Source: Adiantum capillus-veneris
Taxonomy: Eukaryota; Streptophyta; Polypodiopsida; Polypodiales; Pteridaceae
Length of the DNA stretch: 64,000 bases
Direction: 5' to 3'
Assembly (NCBI GenBank): GCA_014529385.2
Contig: CM043954.1
Span: 4,961,306 to 5,025,305 of the forward strand
Below the pieces are notes generated by a model that had not been told where the DNA came from, ran no database searches, and saw only the letters and a program-made list of their open reading frames with translations. The translations under genes and the position numbers were made by a program. Of the stretch, positions 9,323 to 20,433 are shown one piece after another. Within the stretch, counting starts at the first letter, position 1; each line of letters begins with the position of its first letter.

Positions 9323-10296
9323 TTGACTGTTCCTAGCAGCTACACACCTCTACCTACTCCGCCAGGAGCCACCCCACTCGACACTCCTCGCTTCGGGGCC
9401 CAGACGCCGGTGGAGACACCTGACGTCCTTACCCCCATCCACATGCCGCTAGAGACCCCTGCCGGGACACCCAGGTTCACGCGTCACCGGCCAGAGGGCT
9501 TGCCTTACTGCGTCGACTTCAGCGGCGGCATCATCATGGATGATGACGGCAAGAAGGTGATCTCGCGTATGCGTGGTCTTTGCTCTCAGTTGTTTAGACA
9601 CTACATACTAAACAAATGGAGTGAAGTACCAAGTGATTTAAAAAGCAGAGTCATCAGCATACTTCATGATGAGTTTCCCGTTCCAACACGGGATCAGCGT
9701 TTCAATGAAGACCTGATGAAGATTCAAATGCGCGAATACTGCAAACACAAGCGTTCTGAAGTGCAAAAAGCAATCAAGCATGGGTGGAACAGGCCAGATT
9801 GGATGGCCAAAGAAGATGGGAAGAATGCGAAGAAAGCAGCGCGCGAGAATCCCGACAAGTGGAAGCAACAAAAGGATGCAGCCAGAGCGCGAGTAGAGGC
9901 AGGGAGCTCGCACCACTTGGGGAGCGGTGGATGGGCATCATTTGAGGCCGATTTTGTAAGTGTTTTCGCATTGCTCTTTATGTTCGATAGTTTAGGGTTT
10001 ATGAGTTTTTTAATTCTAACATCATGAATTCTTTGTATGTTTTGACAGTGGTCGATGACAGGACGTGATCCCACACCGTACGAGCGCGAGTACGCAGGCA
10101 GGAAGGGCTTAAACGCCCTGATGGACATTCTCAGTTCTCGCGGCAACATGGTTAGTATTAGGGTTTACTCTTTTCTATTTTTTGTATTGTTTTATAAATG
10201 TCGTTATATGTTTATACTTACTAAAAGCTGTCTTATTGTCTTTTTTTGCAGAATCCGACAGATACGCCGCTTGGACGCGATGGGACGTCTGACTAG
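9323..10296 (+). CDS. Second CACTA gene, Transposase_24 (Ptta/En-Spm)-like DNA-binding protein
   Basis: Exons 9323-9955, 10049-10150 and 10252-10296 splice in phase to about 259 residues. The first 60 residues are Pro/Thr-rich (TPLPTPPGATPLDTP). Next come a segment with RHYILNKWSEVPSD, a basic helical part, NPDKWKQQKDAARARVEAGS and a SSHHLGSGG stretch like the HTTGS motif of plant Transposase_24 proteins. Members of that group are thought to bind the subterminal repeats of the element. It follows TNP2 by about 110 bases in the usual CACTA order. The true start may lie further upstream in an unseen exon. No stop codon breaks it. Confidence 0.7.
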
Positions 10297-10404
10297 ACGA
10301 CGTCAGTTTAGCCATAGCTAGATAGCATTAGTTTAGGGTTTCTCATAGCTTATGTATCATGAGACGGATTTTATACGTCTTTTTGAACCATGTATATTAT
10401 TACA

Positions 10405-10512
10405 TTTGTCACCGCAGTTCATTTTGCCAATCAATTCTTTATGCCTATGATGTTGTACAATTGTCATTATTACATTTGCCAATCAATTCATTTTGCCTAT
10501 GATGTGTACAAT
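10405..10512. repeat. Tandem duplication, about 55-60 bp, two copies
   Basis: The motif GCCAATCAATTC followed by TTTATGCC/TTTTGCC and ATGATGT-GTACAATTGTCA occurs twice in a row in the 3' non-coding part of CACTA copy 1. A related AT-rich stretch is in copy 3 at about 55455-55500, reversed. Confidence 0.65.
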
Positions 10513-10671
10513 TGTCAATTTTACACTTGTCAATTTTGCAAACAATGCGTCTTGTGGGTGACTATTTTGGGTCTATTATCTATCCTTGCACTTTTTTTAA
10601 AAAGTGAATCAAGTACAATATGGTTGATGGGTGGCAAGGCATTCAATGCCCTGTCACCAAAAAAAATTTCT

Positions 10672-10906
10672 CTCGAGCGTCGCTATAACCGTCGCTATTT
10701 GTGGCTCTGTAGCGTCGCTATGAGCGTCGCTATAGACTTCTGTGTAAACGTCGCTATGAGCGTCGCTATATGCGTCGCTATATAGCGACGCTCATAGCGA
10801 CGCCTATAGCGACGGTTATAGCGACGCTCTCGTAGCAACGCTATTAGCGACGGTTTTAGCGACGCCGGGGGTTATAAAAACCCATTGTATTTTTGTCGCT
10901 AACAAC
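10672..10906. repeat. Subterminal palindromic array of the 9-mer CGTCGCTAT
   Basis: More than fifteen copies of GTCGCTAT or its complement ATAGCGAC fill this stretch. Copies on the left half point one way and those on the right half the other, with the switch near 10780, so the whole region can fold back. CACTA elements carry such motifs near both ends as transposase (TnpA) binding sites. The same array is at about 55015-55215 in copy 3. The binding role is inferred from the family. Confidence 0.85.
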
Positions 10907-10923
10907 GTCACAAGAGCACACAA

Positions 10924-10935
10924 CCTCTTGTAGTG
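10924..10935 (+). repeat. CACTA right terminal inverted repeat
   Basis: CCTCTTGTAGTG, the exact reverse complement of CACTACAAGAGG at 26805 and 54946. The next three bases, ATT, are the predicted target duplication. Confidence 0.9.
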
Positions 10936-12078
10936 ATTGGTTCCACTCCACAAAGATACACCATTGGCAATGAGTATACCCGTGCTATTACACATGTGTA
11001 AAAGTAACTTTCCATAGTGATCCGGCTCTTTCTCATCCATTGAAGTACGATCATACAAGTGAACTTCCTCCAACTCCCTTGAAATGTATGGCATATCAAA
11101 TTGTTGAGTATCATGTTGCAATGTTTTTGTGCGAGCATTCATATCCCCAAATACAATAACATCACCTTCACCTTTGAAATAAGCAATGTCCTCTTCCAAA
11201 TCAGAAAATGGTTGATCTCTATCCATGCAAGCGTAAAAGGGAGAATCATGATGAGGAATGTAGCAACCGGCTACAAAAATGGGTGCTCTTTTTGGTGTCA
11301 TAATTTTCAGCCATACATAACGTTTGTACTTGTCATCTTTCACAATTGATACAAAATCTTCCAATCCTTTCTTAACCATACATGCTAACCCTCCTTGTCC
11401 TCTTCGTTGCTTGAGATTCTTTGACCACATCAATGAATGTACATTGTAATCCTCCAAGCCGTTAATCCTTTGTGTATCATGCTCCCAAGTTTCAACAAGA
11501 AGTACAACATCGGCTTTGCTTGTTAGTTCATCAATGTCAACCCCCGCATTCCATGGGTATCCATTACAATTCCAAAAGCATATTTTCAATTGTAACTCGG
11601 TCTCATAGGTCACGCATCCCTATTTGCTTGAGAGACTTTCCTCCTCCTTGGGCACATTTTCTTCATGAGAGATCTCCTTGTTTTTATTATTCTTTTCCTC
11701 ATATGCCTTGCGACGCATATTTTGTTGCTTAATAGTGCGATCTTCACATAGAAAACATTTTGTATCCCTCAAATAGATCCAACTATTATCAAGGATAATC
11801 TTTCGCTTGGTCTCATCCGGCATGGTGCATACAATTGGCCGTTCTCCCGAGCGAGGAGCTCCTTGCTTCCCCACTCTATGTGCTCCATAGACCATAACTC
11901 CGGACATGCCAAAGTGGTTTTTGAAGAAATCTTCAATAACAATGGCAAGAGAAGGAGGTGTCTCTAACTTCTCTTCGGGAATTCCACGAATAACAATGTT
12001 CTTGGAACGTCGCTCCCGTTCCTTCAACTCCTCCACATCCACATTCTCAACATTCTTTGTTTGAACCATAGCTTGCAT

Positions 12079-12079
<1 letters not shown>
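10936..12079 (-). pseudogene. LINE-A second copy, fragment split by CACTA copy 1
   Basis: Near-identical to 4754-5900 of LINE-A. It holds the end of ORF1 (12078-11620), the same TAG junction, and the first 230 or so residues of ORF2 (from 11613), broken at 10935 by the CACTA end. Few substitutions separate the two copies, so they are recent. The 5' side is truncated at about 12079 and joins a GA tract. The missing 3' part should lie beyond the left tip of CACTA copy 1, outside the window. Confidence 0.88.

Positions 12080-12149
<70 letters not shown>
12080..12149. repeat. (GA)n tract
   Basis: Uninterrupted (GA)n, about 70 bases, at the junction between the truncated LINE-A copy and a gypsy remnant. 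Confidence 0.95.
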
Positions 12150-12150
<1 letters not shown>

Positions 12151-14081
12151 CTCCCTTTCTGGCTCGATTGGAAGCTGCCTTCTTCGTGAGGTGTAGGCCT
12201 TGGTGGTTTACAGATGATCACCCAAATTCCAGAAGAATTATGAACCATCTCACTATTCTTCATGTGCTGCATGGCTTGTTGACCAAGTACAATAAGGTTT
12301 GGTGGTCCACAAAGAACACAAATTTGTTTGCTAGTAGGTAATGTATTTACATTTTTACGATATAGATCATTCCTAATCCTTCCCTTTTAGTGGTGGTATA
12401 ATTCTTTTCTGACATGTTCAACTGTCGACTAGCATAAAAAATGGAAAAATCAATTTTCTCGTCTCTTGGTTGAGCTAGTATACACCCTATGGAAAAATTT
12501 GAAGCATCTACATGTATGTGGAATATCTTATTCCAATCTGGTGCTTTCAATATTGGAACTGAGGTGAAAGCTTGCTTAAGCTTCATGAAGGATTTTTCAT
12601 ACTCATCAGTCCATTGAAAGTGTGTAATCAAGATATACATGGGTTTTGCAATTATAGCGGACATGTAAATGAACCATCTGTAATATCCACAATGTTCCAT
12701 GAAGGCTTGAACCCCCTTGACTATTCTTGGTCTAGGAAAATCAACAATAACATGAATTTTATCCAAATTAGTAGCTATGCCATTTTTAGACACTATATGT
12801 CCAAGAATTCTTCCTTGTCTATGCATGAATGTACACTTTTCAGGATTTTTCAGGTGTTCAAAATGATCAGTCCGGATTGATGAATGTGCGCATAGATCAT
12901 CCATATATACTTCCAAGAATTTCCTTAGATATTCTTTAAAATCACGACTCATAAATCTTTGAAATGTGGTAGGAGCATTAGTTAACCCAAAGGGCATATT
13001 TCGATAGGCAAAAATATCCCATTTTGTTGCAAAAGCAGTTTTATGCTGATCTTTTGGGTCAACCAAAAGTTGATTGTATCCCTAAAAGCTTTGTTTTCTC
13101 ATCTCATACCTTTTGCTTCTGCTCCTTTTGGGCTTTTGAGAGACAACTTTCGTGTTCTTCGAATCATCAGAGGAGTTATGTTTGTTTTTCTTAGCCTGGG
13201 CTCTAGTGATTACCTTGATTGGAACAATCAGTTCACTCTCAGATGAGCTACTAGGTATCACGTGGACTACATTTACTACGGTTCTCTCCTTGTTTAAAGG
13301 ATTTTTAGGACAATCTTCTGGGAAGTGTCCTCCCTTTTTGCAACATTGTATGCAATAAGCTTCAACCGGCTTGAGGTTTTTCAGACTCTGGGCATTCATT
13401 TTTTCAATGATCATCGGCACCACAGTTGTGACAGTTTTCTATTCTTGGCTTAATCATGGGTCTTACCATAGGAGGTCTAACACCTTGATTAGCTACATAA
13501 TACATTGGTGCGAGCTCTGGTGGATCATAAGTCACAGGTTCTTCCATTGGCGGTGGTTGTGAATTATACCAATGTCGTTCTACCATTACTATAGATGGAC
13601 TAGGCTCAACATAGGGTGTAACAGGCACTATTGGTTGTTCATCTATGACTCCTTCTGAATGCATGTACTTTACAGGCACTGCATTATGTCCTGGATACGG
13701 AGGTTGTTGACCCAACACGGCATACCCATCGGTGGTCTTTGAGTTGGTGCCATGTTAGGCTAGTATCTGTACATGGGCCCGTCCTTGGGGCCTCATGGGC
13801 ACGTACTGAACATTCCCATCATACTTTGGTTGGTAGTAGCACTCATTGGTCTCATGGTTGGTTCATTTTCCCTCAGTTGCACACCATTTATGTGGTCTAA
13901 TTGGTTGGCTCTGTTGAGGTATCCCTTGCCCTGCTCCCCTCATAGGTGCTTCGTTGAAAATATCACAATTGTCTCCTAAGTCAATCACATCTGACACACA
14001 CACTTCTAGGGTTGTATGCTTCTTGCTATACAATATAGCATGAAGTTCTTTGTTTAGCAGTCCCTCTAGAAACAATGATAC
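12150..14081 (-). pseudogene. Ty3/gypsy fragment: gag joined to RT and RNase H
   Basis: On the minus strand, gag-like pieces (14081-13082) contain a zinc knuckle (CIQCCKKGGHFPEDC) and a TRAQAKK segment. RT follows at once (13066 down), starting in the palm (GYNQLLVDPKDQHKTAF), with MPFGLTNAPTTFQ and the active site YMDD. RNase H follows (FHIHVDASNFSIGC; later FVFFVDHQTLLYLVNKP near 12300). Protease and the RT fingers are missing between gag and RT, so an internal deletion near 13080 joined them. Stops break most frames. It is cut on the right by the copia LTR at 14082. The element is dead. Confidence 0.82.
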
Positions 14082-14273
14082 TGTTGGGGTATAAAGCCCA
14101 ATGTGGTCACCCAGGTAAGTGGGCAGGCCACCAGGTATGTACACATATTCTTTTGTAAAAACCTAATAAGAACTCACTATGCTCTACACATTACAGTAGA
14201 GCGAGTTCACCATATCATCATGCTCTTCTTCTCGCACTCTCTCTCGCGTCGCACTTCCGCTCGTACTCCTTCA
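14082..14273 (+). repeat. Copia LTR (copy A)
   Basis: 192 bases from TGTTGGGGTATAAAG to CTCCTTCA, ending two bases before a primer-binding site. It matches the LTR at 34443-34634 of copia copy B. Most differences are C/T and G/A. Confidence 0.88.
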
Positions 14274-14275
14274 AA

Positions 14276-14287
14276 TGGTATCAGAGC
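14276..14287 (+). promoter_or_regulatory. Copia primer-binding site
   Basis: TGGTATCAGAGC, complementary to the 3' end of plant initiator tRNA-Met, the usual primer of Ty1/copia elements. Confidence 0.9.
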
Positions 14288-15306
14288 TCAGATCGAGCCT
14301 CGGGGCAGCACTGCAGGAGGCTAGAGTCACTAGCTCAGATTGGAGTGAAATTCATTCTGAGGTCATCTCGGTCACAGTTCGGCTTCGACAAAGTTCTGCG
14401 CAAGCCATTTTCGACTACGTGGTCTCAGCGGGTGCAGACCGACTCTGCAAATTTGGGGTTTTCGGCCTACGACTGCAGGTGCTGAGGATATCAACACTCC
14501 CAGAGTGTTGATTTGTGGCTGTCTACACATCGAAGGACGGCTCGCAGTTCTTGGAGGCGTGTCACATACGACACGGCACATCTACACACAAACTGTAGGT
14601 GACATCCACTACTTCATCAGGTAGCTTGTGTTTGCTGCTTGATATTCCAGATTTCATCCTGACATTGCAGGTACTTCCACATGGGATGTATTGTCAGAGA
14701 TGATGTATGTCTGTTGAGGGTTTGCTGGCTGTGAGTCACGCAGCAAACAACCACCGCAGCGGTTACAGCATACAGTGGGAAATTTGTGGATGTATGACTT
14801 TGTGGGAAGTCTATGTACTGTCAGATTTACTGTAGCCTTTGTTGAGGGTCGAGTGAGGTTTTATTGAGTTGGGGGATTCTCGAATGTTGAGATCCTTTCG
14901 GTGATACAGGTCTTGGAGCGATCCCTCGAGCACCCTTAGATAGGCAACTAGGATGTATTGACTGTGAGTTAGACAGTTGGGATTGCATCTTTGCTTTACT
15001 GCCATTGAGGCATTGTCACAGTCTATGCTTACAGGACAGTGACAGGACATTGAGAGACAGTACAGGTGCAGGACAGGTTTACCCGCAGCTTACAGTGTCA
15101 GAGAGACAATGTTTTTTTGAGCTGTTTTTGGTTTGTTTTTTGAGTACACCAGAGCCATTTTACAAAGGAGACTCTGCCAAAATTTATGTAGAATCTGAAG
15201 CTTTCTTGGTTCATTTGACAGGTTGATATTGGTTCAGAGGTCAGTTTACAGGGGAAACTCTGCCGAATTTTTCCCAGGAAAGTAAACTACTGTGAAGCGT
15301 AGCTAT
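14288..15306 (+). other. Copia copy A leader
   Basis: Untranslated leader of about 1 kb between primer site and gag. It matches 33347-34428 (reversed) of copy B. No conserved reading frame. Confidence 0.7.
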
Positions 15307-15765
15307 GGCTGGATCACAGGACATTGCTCTTTACAATATCAAGAAGCTGGATGGAACCAATTTCCCATTGTGGAAGAAGCAGATTTGGCACGTGTTGGTA
15401 CAAAAGAAGTAGATAAAACCTATAAAGCTCAAGGGGATAAAACCAGAAGATATGGACGAAGATGAATGGAGCGAAATGGATGAATTGGCACTTTCTACCA
15501 TTATGCTGACTTTGGCAGAAAGCGTTTACTTCAATGTAGCAGACGAGATGTCGGCTTATCAAGCATGGTTAAAGCTGAGTGATCTTTATGAGAAGCAGAG
15601 TGCAGCTTCACATGTATACTGGCTTAAGAAGCTTGTTGACTTGAAGATGAAAGAAGGGACACCTATGTCCAATCATCTGAATGAATTCAACACAATCTAT
15701 AGTCAGTTGTCAGCTCAAGGTGTCAAGTTTGATGAACCTGTTAGAGCTATGTTCCTGTTGATCAC
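15307..15765 (+). pseudogene. Copia copy A gag fragment
   Basis: Starts MAGSQDIALYNIKKLDG, as in copy B, and runs about 153 residues through the UBN2-type gag domain. It has a TAG at 15410-15412 where copy B has CAG. Homology stops at about 15765, within the gag domain, so most of gag and all of pol are lost. No 3' LTR is seen downstream. Confidence 0.85.
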
Positions 15766-16560
15766 TGTACACACGAGAATATTTTTATATTTTGTACCAA
15801 AAGTGGGGTTAATTGGGATTTGCATGGGCATGTTAGGTGCATTAGCATGTTAATGATTGCTATGATGAATGTATTAGTGCTAATGTTTGTTAGTTTTTAT
15901 GACTGCTTGCTGATAAGTTTTTACCTAAAGAAGTCAATCATTTGATGACTAGTGTCAGTTTTAGGGAACTTGCTGATAGCTATCTTAATGACTCTAAATT
16001 CAAGCTATGGCCATTAGGTATCTCAGTTTGTGTTCAATAGGAAATTATCAATTCTAAATGAGTCCCTAGCCTAAGTTTAGCCGACTAAATGATCAGATAC
16101 TGGCTAGACTTTCAGGTTGGTCCGAAAGAAACTCAAAAAAAGTTTCATAGATGTTAGTGACCGCAGTGGGGTTGTGAGCTCAAGATTAAGGGGAAACGAT
16201 CTTTAAGGTTTCTTATAGCTGTCTTTACAACGTTAAAATCATTTCTTTTGATGACTGCCTTGGTAGACATGAGAGTAAGAAGATGAAAGAGGGTTATTAT
16301 CTGCCAAATTCAAGTAAACGAGCGAGACGAGTTTTGAGTTTAAAACTAGTCGAAGTATATCTGTGAGGTCTTTTGGGATCATCCTATGACGTCGGCAAAT
16401 GGGTAAGAAGTCTTTGAGTTTAGCTCTTGTCAAATAGATCTTTAACAACGGAGAGAACCTTTTAGAGCGGGAATGAGGTCTTAAAAGACCATTGAAAAAA
16501 TAAAATAAATTTTTATGATGCACTTCTGAATCGTCGCGTGAGAGAAAGCCACCAGAAGGC
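15766..16560. other. Unassigned stretch between copia and gypsy pieces
   Basis: AT-rich sequence with stops in all frames on both strands. I recognise no domain or repeat. Confidence 0.4.
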
Positions 16561-16568
16561 GAGGCCTG

Positions 16569-19295
16569 GTGGAGGTCGTTGGGGAGCCTTCTTGTACTCC
16601 ATATTCAAATAGGTGGTTCACAGTTCCGAAGAAAAATGGTTCTTTACACTTTAATCAGGATATACAACCTGTAAATAAGGTGACAATCCGAAATGTGGGT
16701 ACAGGGCCAGTTGTAGATGAATTTGCAGAGGCATTTGCAGGAAGGGAAATATATTCTATGGGAGATTTTTACTCAGGGTATGATCAATTCTAACTAGCAA
16801 TGGAAAGCGGGGACCTGACTACCATGAGGACACCTTTGGACCTGGTAAGGATGTGCACCTTACCTCAGGGAGAAACTAATTTAGTTGCACATATGATGAA
16901 TGGTATGACAAAGTCCTACGTGACTTCATACCTCAAACTACCATGCCTTTCCTGGATGATGTGCCAATCAAAGGATGTGATGTAGGTGATATAAATGTGG
17001 CTCTGGATTCGAGGGGGTGCTGCAAGTATGTGGCAAACCATATCAATGATTGTGATAAGATCTTGTCAAGGTTGGAAGAAGTGAACCTTACCTTGTCTAG
17101 GCAAAAGTCAGTGTTTGGTGTGAATGAAGTTCTTATTGTAGGACATATGTGTGGGCCATATGGTAGAAGGCCTTGTCTTGCAAAGATTGATGTAATTCAA
17201 AGAATGAAAGAGAAATGCATAAATGTCACTGAGGTTCAAAGTTTCTTGGGTGCATGCGTCTTTTATGTTATCTGGATTCTGCATTATGCACATGTAGCAC
17301 AGCCTTTGTATCAACTTTGAGAAAGAACCAAAAGTTTCAATGGGAAGAAATGCATACACATGCCATGAGGAAGTTAAAGAGTTTGTTGCTTATGTCACCA
17401 ACTTTGAGGAAAGTAAACTATGATTGTGGAAGACATGTGATTGTGACAGTAGATACTAGCCCCACATGAATTGGATGGGTGATTGGCCAAGATGATGAAG
17501 ATGGTAAGCGATATGTAGTGAGATTTGGAGAAAAAGTCCTAAGTGCTCGCCAACGCAATTATCCATAGGTGAAAAGGGAATTATGGGGAGCAGTCACAGC
17601 CCTGAAATGTGATAAAGAGTATTTGATAGGTGCAAATGTAATAGTGGAGAAGACTGATTGTCTACCTCTTCTTTGAATGATCACAAGCTGCTCAACTCGC
17701 GACATTGCTATGTTGAGATGGATTGCCTACATAAAGTCCTTAAATCCAGAATTTAAGCATATTGCAGGGAAAGATAATCCAGTTGCAGATATGCTTTTGA
17801 GAGCAAAGTATGAAGATGAAGAAGAAATGGTTATTGAGGGTGATGATGTAGGCACAAGGTTGTATTGTATCTCTTATGCAAAGAGTGATCATGTTTGCCT
17901 GTCAAATGCACTTAAGTCATTTACAGAGGACCTATATCAAGGTGACTGGTTGCTCATTGGATGCTACTTGAGCACTTTGACAAGGCAAGAAGTGTGGACA
18001 TATCAAGAACTCAAAAGAATAAGCAGAAAAGCCTATGGATACATTTTGAAAGATGGATACTTGCGGAAACATCCAAAACAAAGAAATGGGATGCCGTTAA
18101 GAGTTGTGAATGATAAGGATGCTCAAAATGAGCTTATGAAAAAGTTCCATGAGAGTCTTTATGCTGGACATAGAGGTGTATGGGCCACCTTTACTAAAAT
18201 GAAAGAGATGTATTGGTGGAAAGATATGTATAAAGATGTATCTCACTTTGTGGAGTCTTGTGAAACCTCTCAAATGTATTCAAATGTACGTCATCGTGAT
18301 GGATTGCACCCTACTTACCCATTGGCCATGCACTACAAGTGGGTAGTAGATCTGGTTACAATGCCATTGGGTTTATGGAAAATGAGATACATAGTGCTTG
18401 CACGAGAAGACTTAACTAATCAGGTTGAAGGTCGTGCTCTAAGAACAAAAAGCACAAAATGGATATGTAAGTTCCTCTTGGATGATGTAATTAGTTGTTA
18501 TGGTTGTGTTGGGAAAATAACAACGGATAGGGGTGAGTTGGATGCTAACAAAGCAAGGGATTTTTTCTCTAGGTTGGGCATTAAACTTGCTCTCATTATT
18601 GCATACAATCCTGAAGGGAATGGTAAATCAAAACGTGGGCATCCTCCTATCAATCTTTGGATAAGGTGTTCAAAGTTAAAATGGGAGAGTGGCCTAGGTT
18701 ATTGCCTTATGCTTTATGGGCTGATCACACAACTCATAGCTCAATAACTGGTTATATGTCTTTTGAGTTGATGCATGGTTAGGAACCTATAATGCCAATT
18801 GAGGATGTAATTCCCACATGGAATGTATTGCCTTGGGAAGATGGAATGAGTAGGGAAAACCTTCTTGCTTTGTGCATACAACAATTAGAAAGAAGGCCTC
18901 AAGATATTGAGATTGCAATAGCACAATTAAAAGATGCAAGGTTGAAGAATAAGGACAGATTTGATAAAAGACACCGGCTCAGACCTAGAGCTATTGAGGA
19001 ATGTGATTGGGTGTTGGTGTATGACAGTAGTCTTGATAACCAATATTCAGCGATAAGAAAGCTTTCAAAGAGATGGTTCAGCCCTTATTTGGTTAAGCAT
19101 GTACATGGAAATGCAACTTATACATTGCATGTGTTGGATGGTACAGAAATGAAGATTTCCATTGCAAGGAAAAGAATTAAATTGTTCAAAAGAAGAGGCG
19201 ATACAGATCCCTTGTTTCACAAGAAAGTCAAAATGAAGGCTCTGATGAACATGTTATGGAGGATAAGGATGAAGAAAGAGATGATGATTCACTGA
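16569..19295 (+). pseudogene. Ty3/gypsy pol remnant: RT, RNase H, integrase
   Basis: RT starts mid-fingers (YSNRWFTVPKKNGSLHF), with QPVNKVTIRN, a MGDFYSGYDQF block and the catalytic FLDDV. RNase H follows (FEWEEMHTHAM-like region, then IAGKDNPVADMLLRAKY). Integrase has a zinc-binding H2C2 part (HESLYAGHRGVW) and a core with ITTDRGE, broken near 18750. A final chromodomain-less C-terminal part is at 18792-19295 (RWFSPYLVKHVHGNATYTL). Several stops and frameshifts make it non-functional. Gag and the RT N-terminus are missing on the left. The RT type is common in non-seed plants and fungi; that assignment is from memory. Confidence 0.8.
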
Positions 19296-19409
19296 ACTTC
19301 GCTGCAAGTGATGATGAAATCAATATGTATATTGACTTAAATGAGGATTGAACCTGCAAAATCTATGTGTGGCACATGCCAGAGGATGTGCAGGTTTAGA
19401 GGGGGTGGA

Positions 19410-20433
19410 TGTCGTGCCGTGGAATGTGCATCATGTGAAACTAAATTATCTACCTCACTCTCAATGATTTTGCTATGTGGGACCAAACGCTATTATGTAC
19501 ATAGTGTGATATAGGCGAAAATAGTGCCACGGTTGCAGCTTTGTATATACCTTGCGGGGATAGGGAGGCCCTCGACGTGGCAATATGGCATGATTTTTCA
19601 CATAAATATATTCCTATTTTTCTTTAGAAATTTACAAATGTCAAGTGTATCAAAGTGGCATGCTCGTTTTGCCTAGAAAGTTAAATGCGGGCGATCTCGA
19701 CCAAAAATAGAAGGTTTCATGCGTGGGTGGAAGAGATGCATCCATAGTGCTTGGCAAGTGGTAAAATGAGTTTCAACATTAAATCTAATCCCAATGGGAT
19801 TTTTCCACAATTTTAGGGATTTTTCCCAGGTCGTTTGGGCTTTTTACGGGCAAAAAAGGGCATTTTTGGACTAAAAATGGCAAAAAATGATCAAAAATGA
19901 CCCAAAAATGGCTCAAAATGCCACATCACTCACGGTGCCATGACTATGAGAAGTGAGGGAGCATTTTAGAACATGAATATAAGTACTACAAGCTCCTTTG
20001 TGAAGGGATACAAAGCCTGCACCTAAGGTATGCTAGTGCAGTCCTATGTTGTTCCAACCCTGTATTCAAGGCTTTGAGGCCACCAATTAGGGTTTCCCCT
20101 CTTCAAATAACCACTTGGGAATGAATAATAAAGTTCTGGAGCTTCCATGAAATGGCTACGATGGAGAATTGAAGCATTTTTGTAGGGTTTTTATCAGGGC
20201 GAAAGAGCACGGCAACTGTGTAATTGGCAGTGAGGCTACACCAAATCATCACACACACAAGAGTTTTGAGTTTATTTTGGTTATTTTTCAAAGATAATAT
20301 TTCATGGCTGGATATTTGTTCTTTTTGAGTGTGTTTTTAGCCTCAAATCTTCTACGACTTGCTTGATTTTGCTACCGAACAAGCATAGTCAGAGGCCCTG
20401 CGCTTTCCTAGCCTCACTCAGCACTTATTGACA
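19410..20433 (+). repeat. Probable 3' LTR of the plus-strand gypsy
   Basis: Begins TGTCGTGCCGTGG right after a purine tract (TTTAGAGGGGGTGGA) that would serve as polypurine tract, and ends near TTATTGACA at 20433. No second copy is in the window, so the right border is a guess from the TG...CA rule. Confidence 0.5.

Larger units (their letters stand above)
1..10935 (+). mobile_element. CACTA (En/Spm) transposon, copy 1, left tip outside window
   Basis: The right end is the terminal inverted repeat CCTCTTGTAGTG at 10924-10935, the reverse complement of the CACTACAAGAGG that starts CACTA copies 2 and 3 in this window. Positions 1-540 match the first few hundred bases of copy 2 (26883 onward), so the left tip should lie about 80 bases before position 1. 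Inside are a captured HMA fragment, an inserted LINE (about 1.9-6.6 kb), a TNP2 gene, a Transposase_24-like gene and a subterminal repeat array. On the right the element abuts an interrupted LINE copy, and the 3-base flank is ATT. That copy resumes at the equivalent of 4754 in LINE-A, so the rest of it is predicted left of the window. Boundaries rest on copy comparison within the window. Confidence 0.85.
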
